The notes under the pieces were generated by a model. That model was not told where the DNA came from. It saw only the letters and a list, made by a program, of their open reading frames with translations, and did no database searches. Below, one piece after another: positions 18,052 through 26,887 of a stretch of DNA of 64,000 bases (position 1 is its first letter; each line of letters opens with the position of its first letter). Source of the DNA: Ruminobacter amylophilus. Lineage in GTDB: Bacteria > Pseudomonadota > Gammaproteobacteria > Enterobacterales > Succinivibrionaceae. The position numbers and the translations under genes are program-made. Where the stretch lies: contig NZ_FOXF01000006.1 of assembly GCF_900115655.1 (NCBI RefSeq), positions 1-64,000 on the forward strand, given 5' to 3'.

Positions 18052-19706
18052 TTCTGCTCCGTAATCTTATAAGTTTTCTTACTCTGCTGTAACGCCATTC
18101 TGCGCTGTAACAGTGTACCGGTGGTGGTGGTAGGGAGCGGGGCGTAACCCATGTCATTGCTTGCGGAGGTCAGACCGTTAAGCCTTGCTTCCTTAATCTG
18201 GGCTTCCTGACGGGCTCTTGCGAGTTCGTTCAGTTTGCGCAGATATTCGATAATTACTGTCTTGTTCATGCTGGCATCCGCATGCTCAGGGTTGAGTTCG
18301 AGAGCCTGATCGTACGCAAGGATTGCGTTATCAAGAGATGCAGCGTTGGTTGACTGCATATGGGCAAAACAGTTTCCGATATTGTACTTCGCTTCTGCAT
18401 CGTTACCCATGGCTTCATATTCAGGAAGAGCCTTGTCGTAACGACCGAGTCTGTAGTAGGCATTGCCTCTCCAGAAATGATCGGTCAGGTACTTGAGAGC
18501 TTCCTCGTACTTGCCTTCCATGTAGAGCTGATGGCCGTATTCATTAGGGTGACTTGCAATGTAGTGCGGGCTCACTTCTTCATCAGCTGCCATGGCATCC
18601 TGAGGGTACATGACGGATGAAGTGAAGAGGGTGAACGCAAGTGCGATAACAAAGAAGTAGTTTCTGATAAAGCACACGGCGGTGATCAGACATGCTAGCA
18701 TAAAGAAGTAACCTATGTCCCTATGTGTATATTTACTCTTTTCGGTAACTTTGTACTTTGAATGCTTATAGCTGTAGATCTTTTCCAGTAAAGGAGCCTG
18801 ATCATTCATTTCAAAGTAAACCTGTGAACCTGTATCCTTGGCAATTTTGTGAATCAGTTCGAAGTTTGACTGAGCCATAACGGTGTTGCCATTCTTGTCA
18901 CGGACAAAGGTTTCGTTTACGGGAATCGGAGAACCTGATGGTGTTCCGATAGCATAAATGTATACAGGGTAAGGACATTCCTTTATATAGGCGATGAGGT
19001 CGGCAACTTCTTCAGGAGTTGTCTTTACGTCATCAAGAACCAGCAGAATGTTACCCGGAGTCTTGTGGTCCTGGTCCAGAATCTTGCGGGCTTCCTTTAA
19101 GCCTTCAAGAGGATTTGAACCCTGAGCTTCTCTTGGCATGATTGCCGGATCAAGTTCCTGCAGAAGGTAGAGCAGGCTTGATGCGTCATCGGTAGGAGGG
19201 GCAACAACATAACTTTCGTTGGTAAATGCCACGATACCGATGTGACGGTGATCCTTTGAGGCGTGGAGAAGTTCAATGAGACTGAATCTTGCACGCTGGA
19301 AACGGTTCGGCTTCAGGTCGGTGGCAAGCATTGAAAGTGATGAGTCAACAACCCAGATCCAGTTTTCATCGTTCTGGAAACCTTCTCCGTCCTGCGGAAT
19401 TGCAGGACCGCATAACGCTACAACTGCAAAGAAGTAAGGAATAACCAGCCATCCGAACTTTTTCCAGAGCTTTGGCTTGCTGATAAGCATCTTCTGCTCT
19501 TCTGATGTTACGGCAGCGTTGATGTTCTCATCCTCGTCGTCATCAAAATCATTCTTGATGTTCTTCTTAGGCTTGAGGTAGTTAATAATGTCTTCATTGA
19601 TGAAGTTCTGCAGCTTGTAATGCTTTGCAAAGTCCACGTATACAAATATTAACGGTAGTAACAGTAATATCAGCCACCATGGACGTAATAATACGAAATC
19701 AGCCAT
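18045..19706 (-). CDS. batB: BatB/BatC fusion: VWA domain plus TPR membrane protein
   Basis: A 553-residue protein that joins BatB and BatC. The N-terminal helix (8-25) and a second helix (85-102) flank an acidic linker. The VWA domain has an intact MIDAS start DSSLS at 121-125 and a VLDD segment near 220. Further membrane helices lie near 330-370. The C-terminal ~170 residues carry TPR repeats (YRLGRYDKALPEYEAMG, AILAYDQALELNPEHADAS). Separate batB and batC genes occur in Bacteroidetes; fusion is common in gammaproteobacteria. It overlaps batA by 8 bases and batD by 7. Confidence 0.88.
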   Translation of the reverse strand: MADFVLLRPWWLILLLLPLIFVYVDFAKHYKLQNFINEDIINYLKPKKNIKNDFDDDEDENINAAVTSEEQKMLISKPKLWKKFGWLVIPYFFAVVALCGPAIPQDGEGFQNDENWIWVVDSSLSMLATDLKPNRFQRARFSLIELLHASKDHRHIGIVAFTNESYVVAPPTDDASSLLYLLQELDPAIMPREAQGSNPLEGLKEARKILDQDHKTPGNILLVLDDVKTTPEEVADLIAYIKECPYPVYIYAIGTPSGSPIPVNETFVRDKNGNTVMAQSNFELIHKIAKDTGSQVYFEMNDQAPLLEKIYSYKHSKYKVTEKSKYTHRDIGYFFMLACLITAVCFIRNYFFVIALAFTLFTSSVMYPQDAMAADEEVSPHYIASHPNEYGHQLYMEGKYEEALKYLTDHFWRGNAYYRLGRYDKALPEYEAMGNDAEAKYNIGNCFAHMQSTNAASLDNAILAYDQALELNPEHADASMNKTVIIEYLRKLNELARARQEAQIKEARLNGLTSASNDMGYAPLPTTTTGTLLQRRMALQQSKKTYKITEQKW

Positions 19707-20694
19707 TTATTCTCCTTACTACGATGCCGGTGCAGATTGATAAAATCAGGGAAATTAACAGTGGCCAGTGGTAAAGTTCCACTTCAGGCTGATATGAACG
19801 TGGGGCTTCTTCTGAAGCTTCGTTGAAGTTGATTTCCTGATATTTGTTGTGAAGCTGTTTGCCGTCTCTTGCACGATAATAGCTGCCATGTGTGATTTTG
19901 GCAATTTCGCCGAGAGTAAATTCGTCAATCTTGTCTGCCGCTGCACCTTCAGCATCGTCATCCATACCGTCAGAGGTGTTGTCTGAGCCGAAACCGATGG
20001 TGTAGATCTTCATATCGTGTTCGTTGGCGATCTGTGCAGCCTGAACAGGAGTCATGCCGGTAACGGTATTCTTGCCGTCGGTAAGAAGAACAAGAATCTT
20101 CTTGTTGGTGCCTGCTTCCTCAAATCTGTTAATTGCCATGTTGATGGCACCTGAGATGTTGGTAAGAGGACCGGTTGACAGCTTAAGATCAATTTCATCA
20201 GCAAGCTTGAGGAGAAGTCCCTTGTCAAAAGTGAGAGGAGACAGCACCTGAGCCTGATCAGAGAAAAGGATAATGCCGATACGGTCGTTTGAATTACCCT
20301 TGATACGTGAAAGGATGAATTCATGAACCTGTTCCTTTACGATATCGATACGCTGAACCGGCTTGTTTGCGGAATCAAGCATGTCCATATATCTCATGGA
20401 ATCTGAGAGGTCAACAGCCAGAATAATGTCGCGGTGAGGCTGTTCAATTACGATTGGAGTATCGTAATAGATAGGTCTCATCAGGGCAATCATAAGGAAA
20501 ACCCATGCGGCATAGGCAATACCGAAAATCATGTGAACTCTGTTCTTTGGTTCGGAATCAAGAATTTTTGGTAATGAGGTGATGTAAATGAATTCATCCT
20601 TCTTGCTTCTGCCCGGCAAAAAGCGGATTAAGATTGGCAAAAAGGCAAGGATCAGAAATACCCACCAGAAAGAACCAATTCCTAGCGCCCCCAT
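19699..20694 (-). CDS. batA: BatA-like VWA domain membrane protein
   Basis: A 331-residue protein with N-terminal helices (8-27 and 56-73), a periplasmic VWA domain with MIDAS DLSDS at 95-99, the downstream metal ligands in TNISGAI and LLTDGKNT, and a C-terminal membrane helix (LLISLILSICTGIVV). This is the BatA pattern. It overlaps the DUF4381 gene upstream by 13 bases and batB/C downstream by 8. Metal-dependent protein contacts with the second VWA protein and BatD are likely. Confidence 0.9.
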   Translation of the reverse strand: MGALGIGSFWWVFLILAFLPILIRFLPGRSKKDEFIYITSLPKILDSEPKNRVHMIFGIAYAAWVFLMIALMRPIYYDTPIVIEQPHRDIILAVDLSDSMRYMDMLDSANKPVQRIDIVKEQVHEFILSRIKGNSNDRIGIILFSDQAQVLSPLTFDKGLLLKLADEIDLKLSTGPLTNISGAINMAINRFEEAGTNKKILVLLTDGKNTVTGMTPVQAAQIANEHDMKIYTIGFGSDNTSDGMDDDAEGAAADKIDEFTLGEIAKITHGSYYRARDGKQLHNKYQEINFNEASEEAPRSYQPEVELYHWPLLISLILSICTGIVVRRING

Positions 20695-21137
20695 ATTCTT
20701 CTCCTTATATTAGAATAAATCCATTTCTTACATTCTTTAACCAACATTTTCTTTTCACTGATTGGAACTTCAATGTTCTGCCAGTCGTAGATAACTTCTT
20801 CCCAGGCATTTGTGAATGCTTCAAAGTTGGTGTTGCCTGTCTGATCCAGAAATCTGAGCCAGTTGAGACCGTATAACGGTGCCACAACGTCTCTAGGATA
20901 CATAATAAGCGCAGTTTCCTTTAACCAGTAGTTGATTAAAGGAATGAAAGCTTCGTTATTGAGATCGATTCTGTTCAGGCGTTTAATAGCTGCAAAGAGC
21001 GGTAAAAGTCTGTAGACGGAGTAAAAGATAACCGCCAAAATGACAATAAGAACAATCCACCATAGAAATCCGTATGAGAAATCTACCGGCGGTTCGCCCT
21101 CATGGATATCTCTAAGTAAAGAAAAATCAAATTCCAT
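20682..21137 (-). CDS. DUF4381-like membrane protein of the bat cluster
   Basis: A 151-residue protein with one membrane helix (about 22-44) and a soluble cytoplasmic C-terminal half containing the conserved pattern of DUF4381 (L..WLK..AL..YP, then LYG..WL.FLD). Proteins of this kind sit between the DUF58 and BatA genes in many proteobacterial moxR/bat clusters, which is exactly its place here. It starts 3 bases from the end of the DUF58 gene. The function is unknown; it is probably a small anchor subunit of the same complex. Confidence 0.8.
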   Translation of the reverse strand: MEFDFSLLRDIHEGEPPVDFSYGFLWWIVLIVILAVIFYSVYRLLPLFAAIKRLNRIDLNNEAFIPLINYWLKETALIMYPRDVVAPLYGLNWLRFLDQTGNTNFEAFTNAWEEVIYDWQNIEVPISEKKMLVKECKKWIYSNIRRRIWGR

Positions 21138-21140
21138 GAC

Positions 21141-22034
21141 TTATTCCCTATCCTGGTTTTTATTAGCCTTTGATAATGCTTCAGATACATCGATACAGAT
21201 GTTGCGCTGTGATGTTTCTGAGAGAATACGGTCAATGTGATGTATTCTGTGTAAGCCTATACGGCGGTAATTTTCTACGAAGTTACTGTCGAGAGAGCTG
21301 ATGAAGCCCTGACTTGAGCCGGTATCAATACCGATTGTACCTGACCCTTCGATGTTTACTTCAATTCTGTCATACAGCTGGTAGGTTCTTACAGTATGAG
21401 ATTTGTTCAGACGTCTCAGGTAAAGCATTGAGTTGTCGTCTAATCTGTAGAAATCGCTGATGATGTGGAACACACTGCCTGGTCTTGCATGATTAACCAG
21501 CAACTTTAAACCGTCGCCGATGTTAAAATCAAAACTTTTTCTTCTTAAACCTATCTGGTAGGCGTCGTAAATCTTCTGAATGAATGCCAGAACATCCTTA
21601 CGCATGCCACCGGGCTGGTGCCTGATAGGAGTGTTACCGAGAATAATCATGCCGGCAACCTTATCCTTCATTTCCAGAGCCTGCCAGGCACAGGATGCTG
21701 CAATCAGGGCACCGAGACGGGCCTTGAGCTGTCCCTGTGAGCCGAAGTACATGGCCGGGTCGAGATCAAGAATGATGTATACGTTACGATCGCGTTCCTC
21801 TCGGAACATTTTTGTATATGGTCTTCCTGTTCTTGCCGTTATACGCCAGTCGATGTTTCTGATATCATCGCCAGGAAGATAGGCACGAACTTCTGAAAAT
21901 TCCATACCGCGTCCCTTACTCATTGAACGCAGAATACCATATCTCTGACTTGCCACCATTGTATTAGGTAGCAGCTGAGTCAGTGGAGGAACCTGAATAA
22001 GTTCTTCGAATGTAAGTTCAATCCCATTAGGCAT
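21141..22034 (-). CDS. DUF58 domain protein of the moxR/bat cluster
   Basis: A 297-residue soluble DUF58 protein (VWA-like fold). Diagnostic segments are the SKGRGMEFSEVRAYLPGDDIRNIDWR block (about 39-65) and FREERDRNVYIILDLDPAM. In this protein the MIDAS-type position reads DLDPA, not DxSxS, so metal binding may be lost. DUF58 proteins pair with MoxR ATPases, the gene upstream. A 93-base gap with a hairpin separates the two; downstream genes are tightly packed. Confidence 0.9.
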   Translation of the reverse strand: MPNGIELTFEELIQVPPLTQLLPNTMVASQRYGILRSMSKGRGMEFSEVRAYLPGDDIRNIDWRITARTGRPYTKMFREERDRNVYIILDLDPAMYFGSQGQLKARLGALIAASCAWQALEMKDKVAGMIILGNTPIRHQPGGMRKDVLAFIQKIYDAYQIGLRRKSFDFNIGDGLKLLVNHARPGSVFHIISDFYRLDDNSMLYLRRLNKSHTVRTYQLYDRIEVNIEGSGTIGIDTGSSQGFISSLDSNFVENYRRIGLHRIHHIDRILSETSQRNICIDVSEALSKANKNQDRE

Positions 22035-22091
22035 TGAGTTTATCCTTTTATTGTTGTTATAGTCCAGGTTAAAGCAGCAGAGCCCATAAAA

Positions 22092-22117
22092 TCAGGCAGG
22101 GGTTCCCCCCGGCCTGA
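22092..22117 (-). terminator. Hairpin between moxR and the DUF58 gene
   Basis: On the minus strand an interrupted GC-rich stem (TCAGGC...GGGG, tight loop, CCCC...GCCTGA) is followed by TTTTAT. It looks like a partial terminator or stabilising hairpin that would lower expression of the genes after moxR. Confidence 0.6.
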
Positions 22118-22127
22118 AATAATGGAC

Positions 22128-23087
22128 TTAACCTACAACAACCTTCTTGGTTAAGAGCTCAATTACGCGGTTTGCATCAACGCGGTCTGCTTCTGCTTCC
22201 ATTGAGAGGAAGATACGATGTCTGAATACTGGATATACACAGTACTGAATATCTTCAGGAGCAACGTAATTACGACCGTCAAGCCATGCTTTAACGCGTG
22301 AGCAGTTAGCGAGCGCCATGGTAGCACGAGGTGAAACACCGCAGCTGATCCAGCGAGCCAGGTCGGTTGAGTCGTAGCTGTAAGGACGTCTTGTAGCCAT
22401 GGTCAGGTTGATGATATAGCTTTCAAGAATATCCGGAATGGTTACGGATAATACATCCTTGCGGGCTTCAAACAGTTCTACCTGAGTGATTACAGGAGGC
22501 TGTTCCTTTGCTGCGTGCTTAGACTCGAGGTGATTCAATCTCAGAATCTGTAATTCGGTACCCTGGTCAGGGTAGTTTAACTGCAGATGCATGATGAAAC
22601 GGTCGAGCTGTGCTTCAGGAAGCGGATAGGTACCTTCCTGTTCCAGAGGGTTCTGAGTTGCCATTACAAGGAACAGATCAGGTAACTGGTAAGTCTTACG
22701 ACCAATGGTTATCTGACGTTCTGCCATCGCTTCGAGCAATGCTGACTGTACTTTTGCAGGAGCACGGTTGATTTCATCGGCCAACAGTAAGTGATGGAAC
22801 AGAGGACCAGGCTGGAATACGAAAGTACCATCCTGCGGTCTGTAAATATCAGTACCGGTCAAGTCTGCAGGTAACAGGTCAGGGGTAAACTGAATACGGT
22901 GGAATCTACCCTCGATACATTCAGACAAAAGCTTGATTGCTCTTGTTTTTGCAAGTCCTGGAGGACCTTCAACAAGAATATGACCGTCCGCCAGTAATGC
23001 GGTTAAAAGACCGTCAACCAGTTCCGGCTGACCGACTATATTTTTGTTCATATAGTCACGAACCTTTATGATAGCTTCATTGGACAT
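22128..23087 (-). CDS. moxR: MoxR family AAA+ ATPase
   Basis: A 319-residue MoxR ATPase: Walker A GPPGLAKT at 41-48, Walker B LLADEINRAP, sensor 1 MATQNP, then the conserved EGTYPLPEAQLDRF and the C-terminal lid domain (WISCGVSPRATMAL). MoxR proteins act as chaperone-like ATPases that assemble or activate metal- or VWA-containing complexes; here the clients are most likely the VWA proteins encoded downstream. It is first in the minus-strand cluster, preceded by an 835-base gene-free region, with AAAGGG about 10 bases before the ATG. Confidence 0.93.
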   Translation of the reverse strand: MSNEAIIKVRDYMNKNIVGQPELVDGLLTALLADGHILVEGPPGLAKTRAIKLLSECIEGRFHRIQFTPDLLPADLTGTDIYRPQDGTFVFQPGPLFHHLLLADEINRAPAKVQSALLEAMAERQITIGRKTYQLPDLFLVMATQNPLEQEGTYPLPEAQLDRFIMHLQLNYPDQGTELQILRLNHLESKHAAKEQPPVITQVELFEARKDVLSVTIPDILESYIINLTMATRRPYSYDSTDLARWISCGVSPRATMALANCSRVKAWLDGRNYVAPEDIQYCVYPVFRHRIFLSMEAEADRVDANRVIELLTKKVVVG

Positions 23088-23922
23088 TTGCTATTATCCC
23101 TTTTCTGAGTTGTATTTTACCTTTAGAAACAAGCTGTTTTTAATGGTAGTATTATTTATTCAAAACTCTGTTTTTCTTCTCCTGCCGAATTGTTCGGCAT
23201 AAATGTAATGCGTTACTTCAGGAGACTAAAATTTTAATAGAATATAGCATACATCATTCTTTATTTAAGAATAGATTTATCCAAAAATGTGTAGTCTGTA
23301 TTGTTTTATAACGAGGTTTGGTTAATATTTTTTGGTGTTGCTGTTTTTTTAATCGATTATTAAGCTTTCTTTGTCGCTGATCGGTACCGGAAGATGCTCT
23401 GTCATGAGAATGATTTCAGTATTTGGACTGAATCAGGTGTAATCTATGCGGAATAATCAGAGAAAAAAACAGGTAGTAAAAATAAAACATTATGTTATTT
23501 CCGGAATCACGGTAAAGCGGTAAATTCCGTTCTTTTATCATCTGTTTCATACTGTGGCGTTCAAGCCTTTGATAAACATAAGAAACCGAATTTCATCATC
23601 TGCCTGATTCATATTCTTGCATCGGTTTTATACAGTCGTTTAAAAACTCCTCTTTTTTAATAATTTATCCTGGTTTTTTGATTAAAAAAGAAACAAATAT
23701 ACGAGGGATGTAATATTTTCATCACAAAAACGTCTGATAAATTTACATGGGGATCAAAATAAAATACGGATCTCAATTTTGCCGTATCATAATTGTTATA
23801 CTTAAAGGGATAGGAACGGCTTTGACACTTGATTGTGAGTGGCCGTTGTATGACAGGCTGCATAATAACAATAAGAGACAACAATTATAATATTTCAGCC
23901 TTTTTTAAAGGACTATAACAAC
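23088..23922. other. 835-base gene-free region between moxR and a small plus-strand gene
   Basis: No frame, RNA gene or repeat that I can support. It must hold the moxR promoter (minus strand) and the promoter of the small gene at 23923. The middle (23330-23700) is AT-rich and may be decayed sequence. Confidence 0.35.
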
Positions 23923-24120
23923 ATGAGAATTTTCAAGAAATATACCCCGGCAATGATTGCAAGGTATGTGCGTACTTTTTTTAAGGGAAGACTGTATATA
24001 CACGGACGTGGAGCATATGAATTTGATAAGGGGTCAGTGCTGATGCCTCTGGGAGCTGATGATAAGCATCGTGATACCGTAAGGGAACTCAACAGCTACA
24101 TCGAAACAAGCAAGAGCTAA
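23923..24120 (+). CDS. Small conserved-looking protein of unknown function
   Basis: A 65-residue basic protein starting MRIFKKYTPAMIARYV. It has an N-terminal amphipathic helix (TPAMIARYVRTFFKG), a short beta-rich middle (RLYIHGRGAYEFDKGSVLMP) and a helical end (DKHRDTVRELNSYIE). The good ribosome binding site (AAAGGA about 10 bases upstream), a strong terminator 40 bases later and protein-like composition argue that it is real. I recall similar small proteins in marine and gut gammaproteobacteria but cannot name a family or function. There is no signal peptide. Confidence 0.65.
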   Translation: MRIFKKYTPAMIARYVRTFFKGRLYIHGRGAYEFDKGSVLMPLGADDKHRDTVRELNSYIETSKS

Positions 24121-24157
24121 CTGAACGTTATCGTTCACCTGCGTGCAGTACTACAGC

Positions 24158-24192
24158 AAAAAGGAATCTCTGTATAAAGAGGTTCCTTTTTT
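24158..24192 (+). terminator. Intrinsic terminator after the 65-residue gene
   Basis: Stem AAGGAATCTCT / AGAGGTTCCTT (one G-T pair) with a short loop, followed by six T. Confidence 0.88.
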
Positions 24193-24601
24193 GTTTTACT
24201 GTCATTAATAATGAAATGAGACTGTAACGATTCAGTTTCAATGTCAGAATTAACGTATCTCAGTTTCCTGGTCAGAGCTGTCTATAACTGCCGTATGTAA
24301 GGATTCCGGCAATATTCTTATTGCAAACAATGTCAAGCAGTATATACTAATACAACTGTCCGCAGATGCCGTAACGGTATCGCAGCCGTTACTGTCTTTC
24401 AGTCCGGTCATGCCTGCGGAAATTAAGGTAAATATCTCAGTAAATGTTATCAGAGTAAAAAGTCTTTTGTCTGACTCGTGTTTTGCCTGTAACATTAAAG
24501 AATGTGTTTACCTCGGTTTTAAATATATGTAGAAATTCAGAATCAGGAGACGGAAGGTGAGTCCTGCCGTTATTCCTTACGGATGACATCGGAAGATATT
24601 T
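24193..24601. other. Gene-free region before prmB
   Basis: About 400 bases with no supported gene. An 81-codon minus-strand frame (24250-24495) lacks a ribosome binding site and protein-like composition. The prmB promoter must be here. Confidence 0.3.
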
Positions 24602-25600
24602 ATGAATGACATTATTGAAAATGAAGTTGAAAGCAAGAAGTTCCACAAAGAGAATTTTCCCGAAGATGTAGAAGCTGAAATTGTCAGTGAACTTGAAACA
24701 ATTAATGATGTTGTTCGTTATGTTACCAGTTATCTGATCGAAAACAACGTGTATCTGGGGCATGGTACAGAAAGCTACTGGGACGAGGCTCTTTATCTCG
24801 TTCTCTGCCTTATCAATCTGGATCCGCCGGGAGATCCTGAAACAATGAATGCCAAGCTTACCGACAGGGAAAAGAGAAACATCGCCAGAGCCCTGACCAT
24901 CAGAGTAAGAGACAGAGTACCTACCGCTTATCTTACAAACAGAGCCTGGTTCTGCGGTATTGAATTTTATGTCGACGAGAGAGTAATCATTCCTCGTTCT
25001 CCGATTGGCGAACTGATTAACAATTCATTCGCACCATATCTCAAAAAGACTCCTTCACGCATTCTTGACCTGTGCACCGGTTCAGGCTGCATTGCTCTCG
25101 CCTGCGCCAACAAGTTCAACGGTGATACCACCATTGACGCCGTTGACATCAGTGAAGACGCTCTTGATGTCTGCATGAGAAACATATACAACTACGGACT
25201 TGAAGACGTGGTAATTCCAATCAAGAGTGATCTCTTTGATTCTCTTAATGAACAGGACAAGTATGATTTAATCGTATGCAATCCTCCTTATGTCGACGCC
25301 GCTGACATGGAAGACATGCCTGAGGAATATCATGCTGAACCGGAACTTGCACTGGCTGCCGGTGATGACGGTCTTGATCTTGTTAAGGTTATTCTGGCAG
25401 AAGCTTCTTATTATCTGTCAGATGACGGTGTTATTTTTGTGGAAGTCGGCAACAGTCGTCTGGCACTTGAAGAGGAATTCCCTGAAGTGCAGTTCAACTG
25501 GGTGGAATTTAAGAACGGTGGTGACGGCGTGTTCGTCATGACCTATGATGATTTAATTGAATATGCTCCATATTTTGAGCAGTACAGGAGAGAAGAATAA
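24602..25600 (+). CDS. prmB: 50S ribosomal protein L3 glutamine methyltransferase PrmB
   Basis: A 332-residue SAM-dependent N5-glutamine methyltransferase. [23 protein letters not shown] is nearly identical to E. coli PrmB; the SAM-binding [11 protein letters not shown] and the catalytic NPPY (in VCNPPYVDA) that holds the target glutamine are intact. It methylates a glutamine of ribosomal protein L3. The N-terminus is about 20 residues longer than in E. coli. The stop codon overlaps the aroC start (TAATG), the prmB-aroC arrangement well known in gammaproteobacteria. Confidence 0.96.
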   Translation: MNDIIENEVESKKFHKENFPEDVEAEIVSELETINDVVRYVTSYLIENNVYLGHGTESYWDEALYLVLCLINLDPPGDPETMNAKLTDREKRNIARALTIRVRDRVPTAYLTNRAWFCGIEFYVDERVIIPRSPIGELINNSFAPYLKKTPSRILDLCTGSGCIALACANKFNGDTTIDAVDISEDALDVCMRNIYNYGLEDVVIPIKSDLFDSLNEQDKYDLIVCNPPYVDAADMEDMPEEYHAEPELALAAGDDGLDLVKVILAEASYYLSDDGVIFVEVGNSRLALEEEFPEVQFNWVEFKNGGDGVFVMTYDDLIEYAPYFEQYRREE

Positions 25601-26688
25601 TGGCAGGCAATACCTTTGGTAAACTGTTTACCGTAACTACCTGTGGTGAAAGTCACGGTCTGGCCCTTGCGGCAATCGTGGACGGCTGTCCTCCGGGGCT
25701 TGAACTGTCTGAGGCGGATCTTCAGGCGGATCTTGACAGAAGACGTCCGGGAACCTCCAAGTTCACCACTTTAAGAAGGGAACCTGACCAGGTAAAGATT
25801 ATCTCAGGCGTATTCGAAGGAAAGACTACCGGTACTCCTATCGGGCTGGTAATTGAAAACGTTGACCAGCATTCTTCCGACTATACTGCCATTTCCCAGA
25901 TGTTCAGACCGGGACATGCGGATTATACATATCTGCAGAAGTACGGTATCAGGGATTATCGCGGCGGCGGAAGATCTTCTGCCCGTGAAACTGCAATGCG
26001 CGTGGCCGCAGGTGCCATTGCCAAGAAATACCTCAAGGAAAAGCTTGGCATCGAAATCAAGGGCTATACCACTGCCATCGGTCCGGTTAAGGCGGAAAAG
26101 TGCATTGTAGACGAAAGGGAAAACAATGAATTCTTTTTCTGCGATCCTGACAAGACCGAAGCAGTCAGAGAGTTTATGTGTGATCTGCTGAAGGAGCATG
26201 ATTCCATCGGCGCTTCAGTTGAAGTTGTGGCAACCGGTGTTCCGGTAGGTCTCGGCGAACCTGTTTTTGATCGTCTTGATGCTGAAATCGCCTATGCGAT
26301 GATGGGCATCAATGCCGTGAAGGGCGTTGAAATCGGCGACGGCATGGCCGTAGCTTCACAGAAGGGCTCTTATCACCGTGACGTGCTTACTCCTGACGGA
26401 TTTACCACCAATCATGCCGGCGGCATCCTTGGCGGTATCAGCACAGGTCAGGATATTGTGGTTAAAATAGCTCTTAAGCCTACTTCAAGCATCACTATTC
26501 CTGGTAAGACCATAAATCTGCAGGGCGAGGTAACCGACGTTGTTACCAAGGGCAGACATGACCCTTGCGTAGGCATCAGAGCCGTACCTATTGCCGAAGC
26601 GATGCTGGCTCTTACTCTTATGGATCATTTCCTGCGCAACCGCGCACAGTGTGCCGATGTTGTCTGCAGTACTCCAAAAATCGCTTAA
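25600..26688 (+). CDS. aroC: Chorismate synthase
   Basis: A 362-residue enzyme making chorismate from EPSP with reduced FMN, the last common step of aromatic amino acid synthesis. Signatures are GESHG near residue 16, DRRRPG (46-51), [13 protein letters not shown] near 124-136, and [13 protein letters not shown] near 270-282. All catalytic histidine and arginine regions are intact. It is translationally coupled to prmB through a one-base overlap and ends in a strong terminator. The related aroG lies at 52.4 kb. Confidence 0.97.
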   Translation: MAGNTFGKLFTVTTCGESHGLALAAIVDGCPPGLELSEADLQADLDRRRPGTSKFTTLRREPDQVKIISGVFEGKTTGTPIGLVIENVDQHSSDYTAISQMFRPGHADYTYLQKYGIRDYRGGGRSSARETAMRVAAGAIAKKYLKEKLGIEIKGYTTAIGPVKAEKCIVDERENNEFFFCDPDKTEAVREFMCDLLKEHDSIGASVEVVATGVPVGLGEPVFDRLDAEIAYAMMGINAVKGVEIGDGMAVASQKGSYHRDVLTPDGFTTNHAGGILGGISTGQDIVVKIALKPTSSITIPGKTINLQGEVTDVVTKGRHDPCVGIRAVPIAEAMLALTLMDHFLRNRAQCADVVCSTPKIA

Positions 26689-26710
26689 TATCTGATTTGG
26701 CGTTTTCATA

Positions 26711-26747
26711 AAACAGAGCCGGGCGACAGTGCCGGCTCTGTTTTTTT
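26711..26747 (+). terminator. Intrinsic terminator after aroC
   Basis: Stem AAACAGAGCCGG / CCGGCTCTGTTT with a 9-base loop, followed by TTTT. Confidence 0.92.
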
Positions 26748-26887
26748 GTATTGGTTTTCCGAACATCCGCGGTTATCTGTGTACTACCGCCGCTAAAGGC
26801 TTTCTGCAGGACGCATCAACCTCGGTTTTCATATGATGCTCCGTCTGTGGTTTATCTTACATTCCGTAAAAATCGAGGTGACATCAT

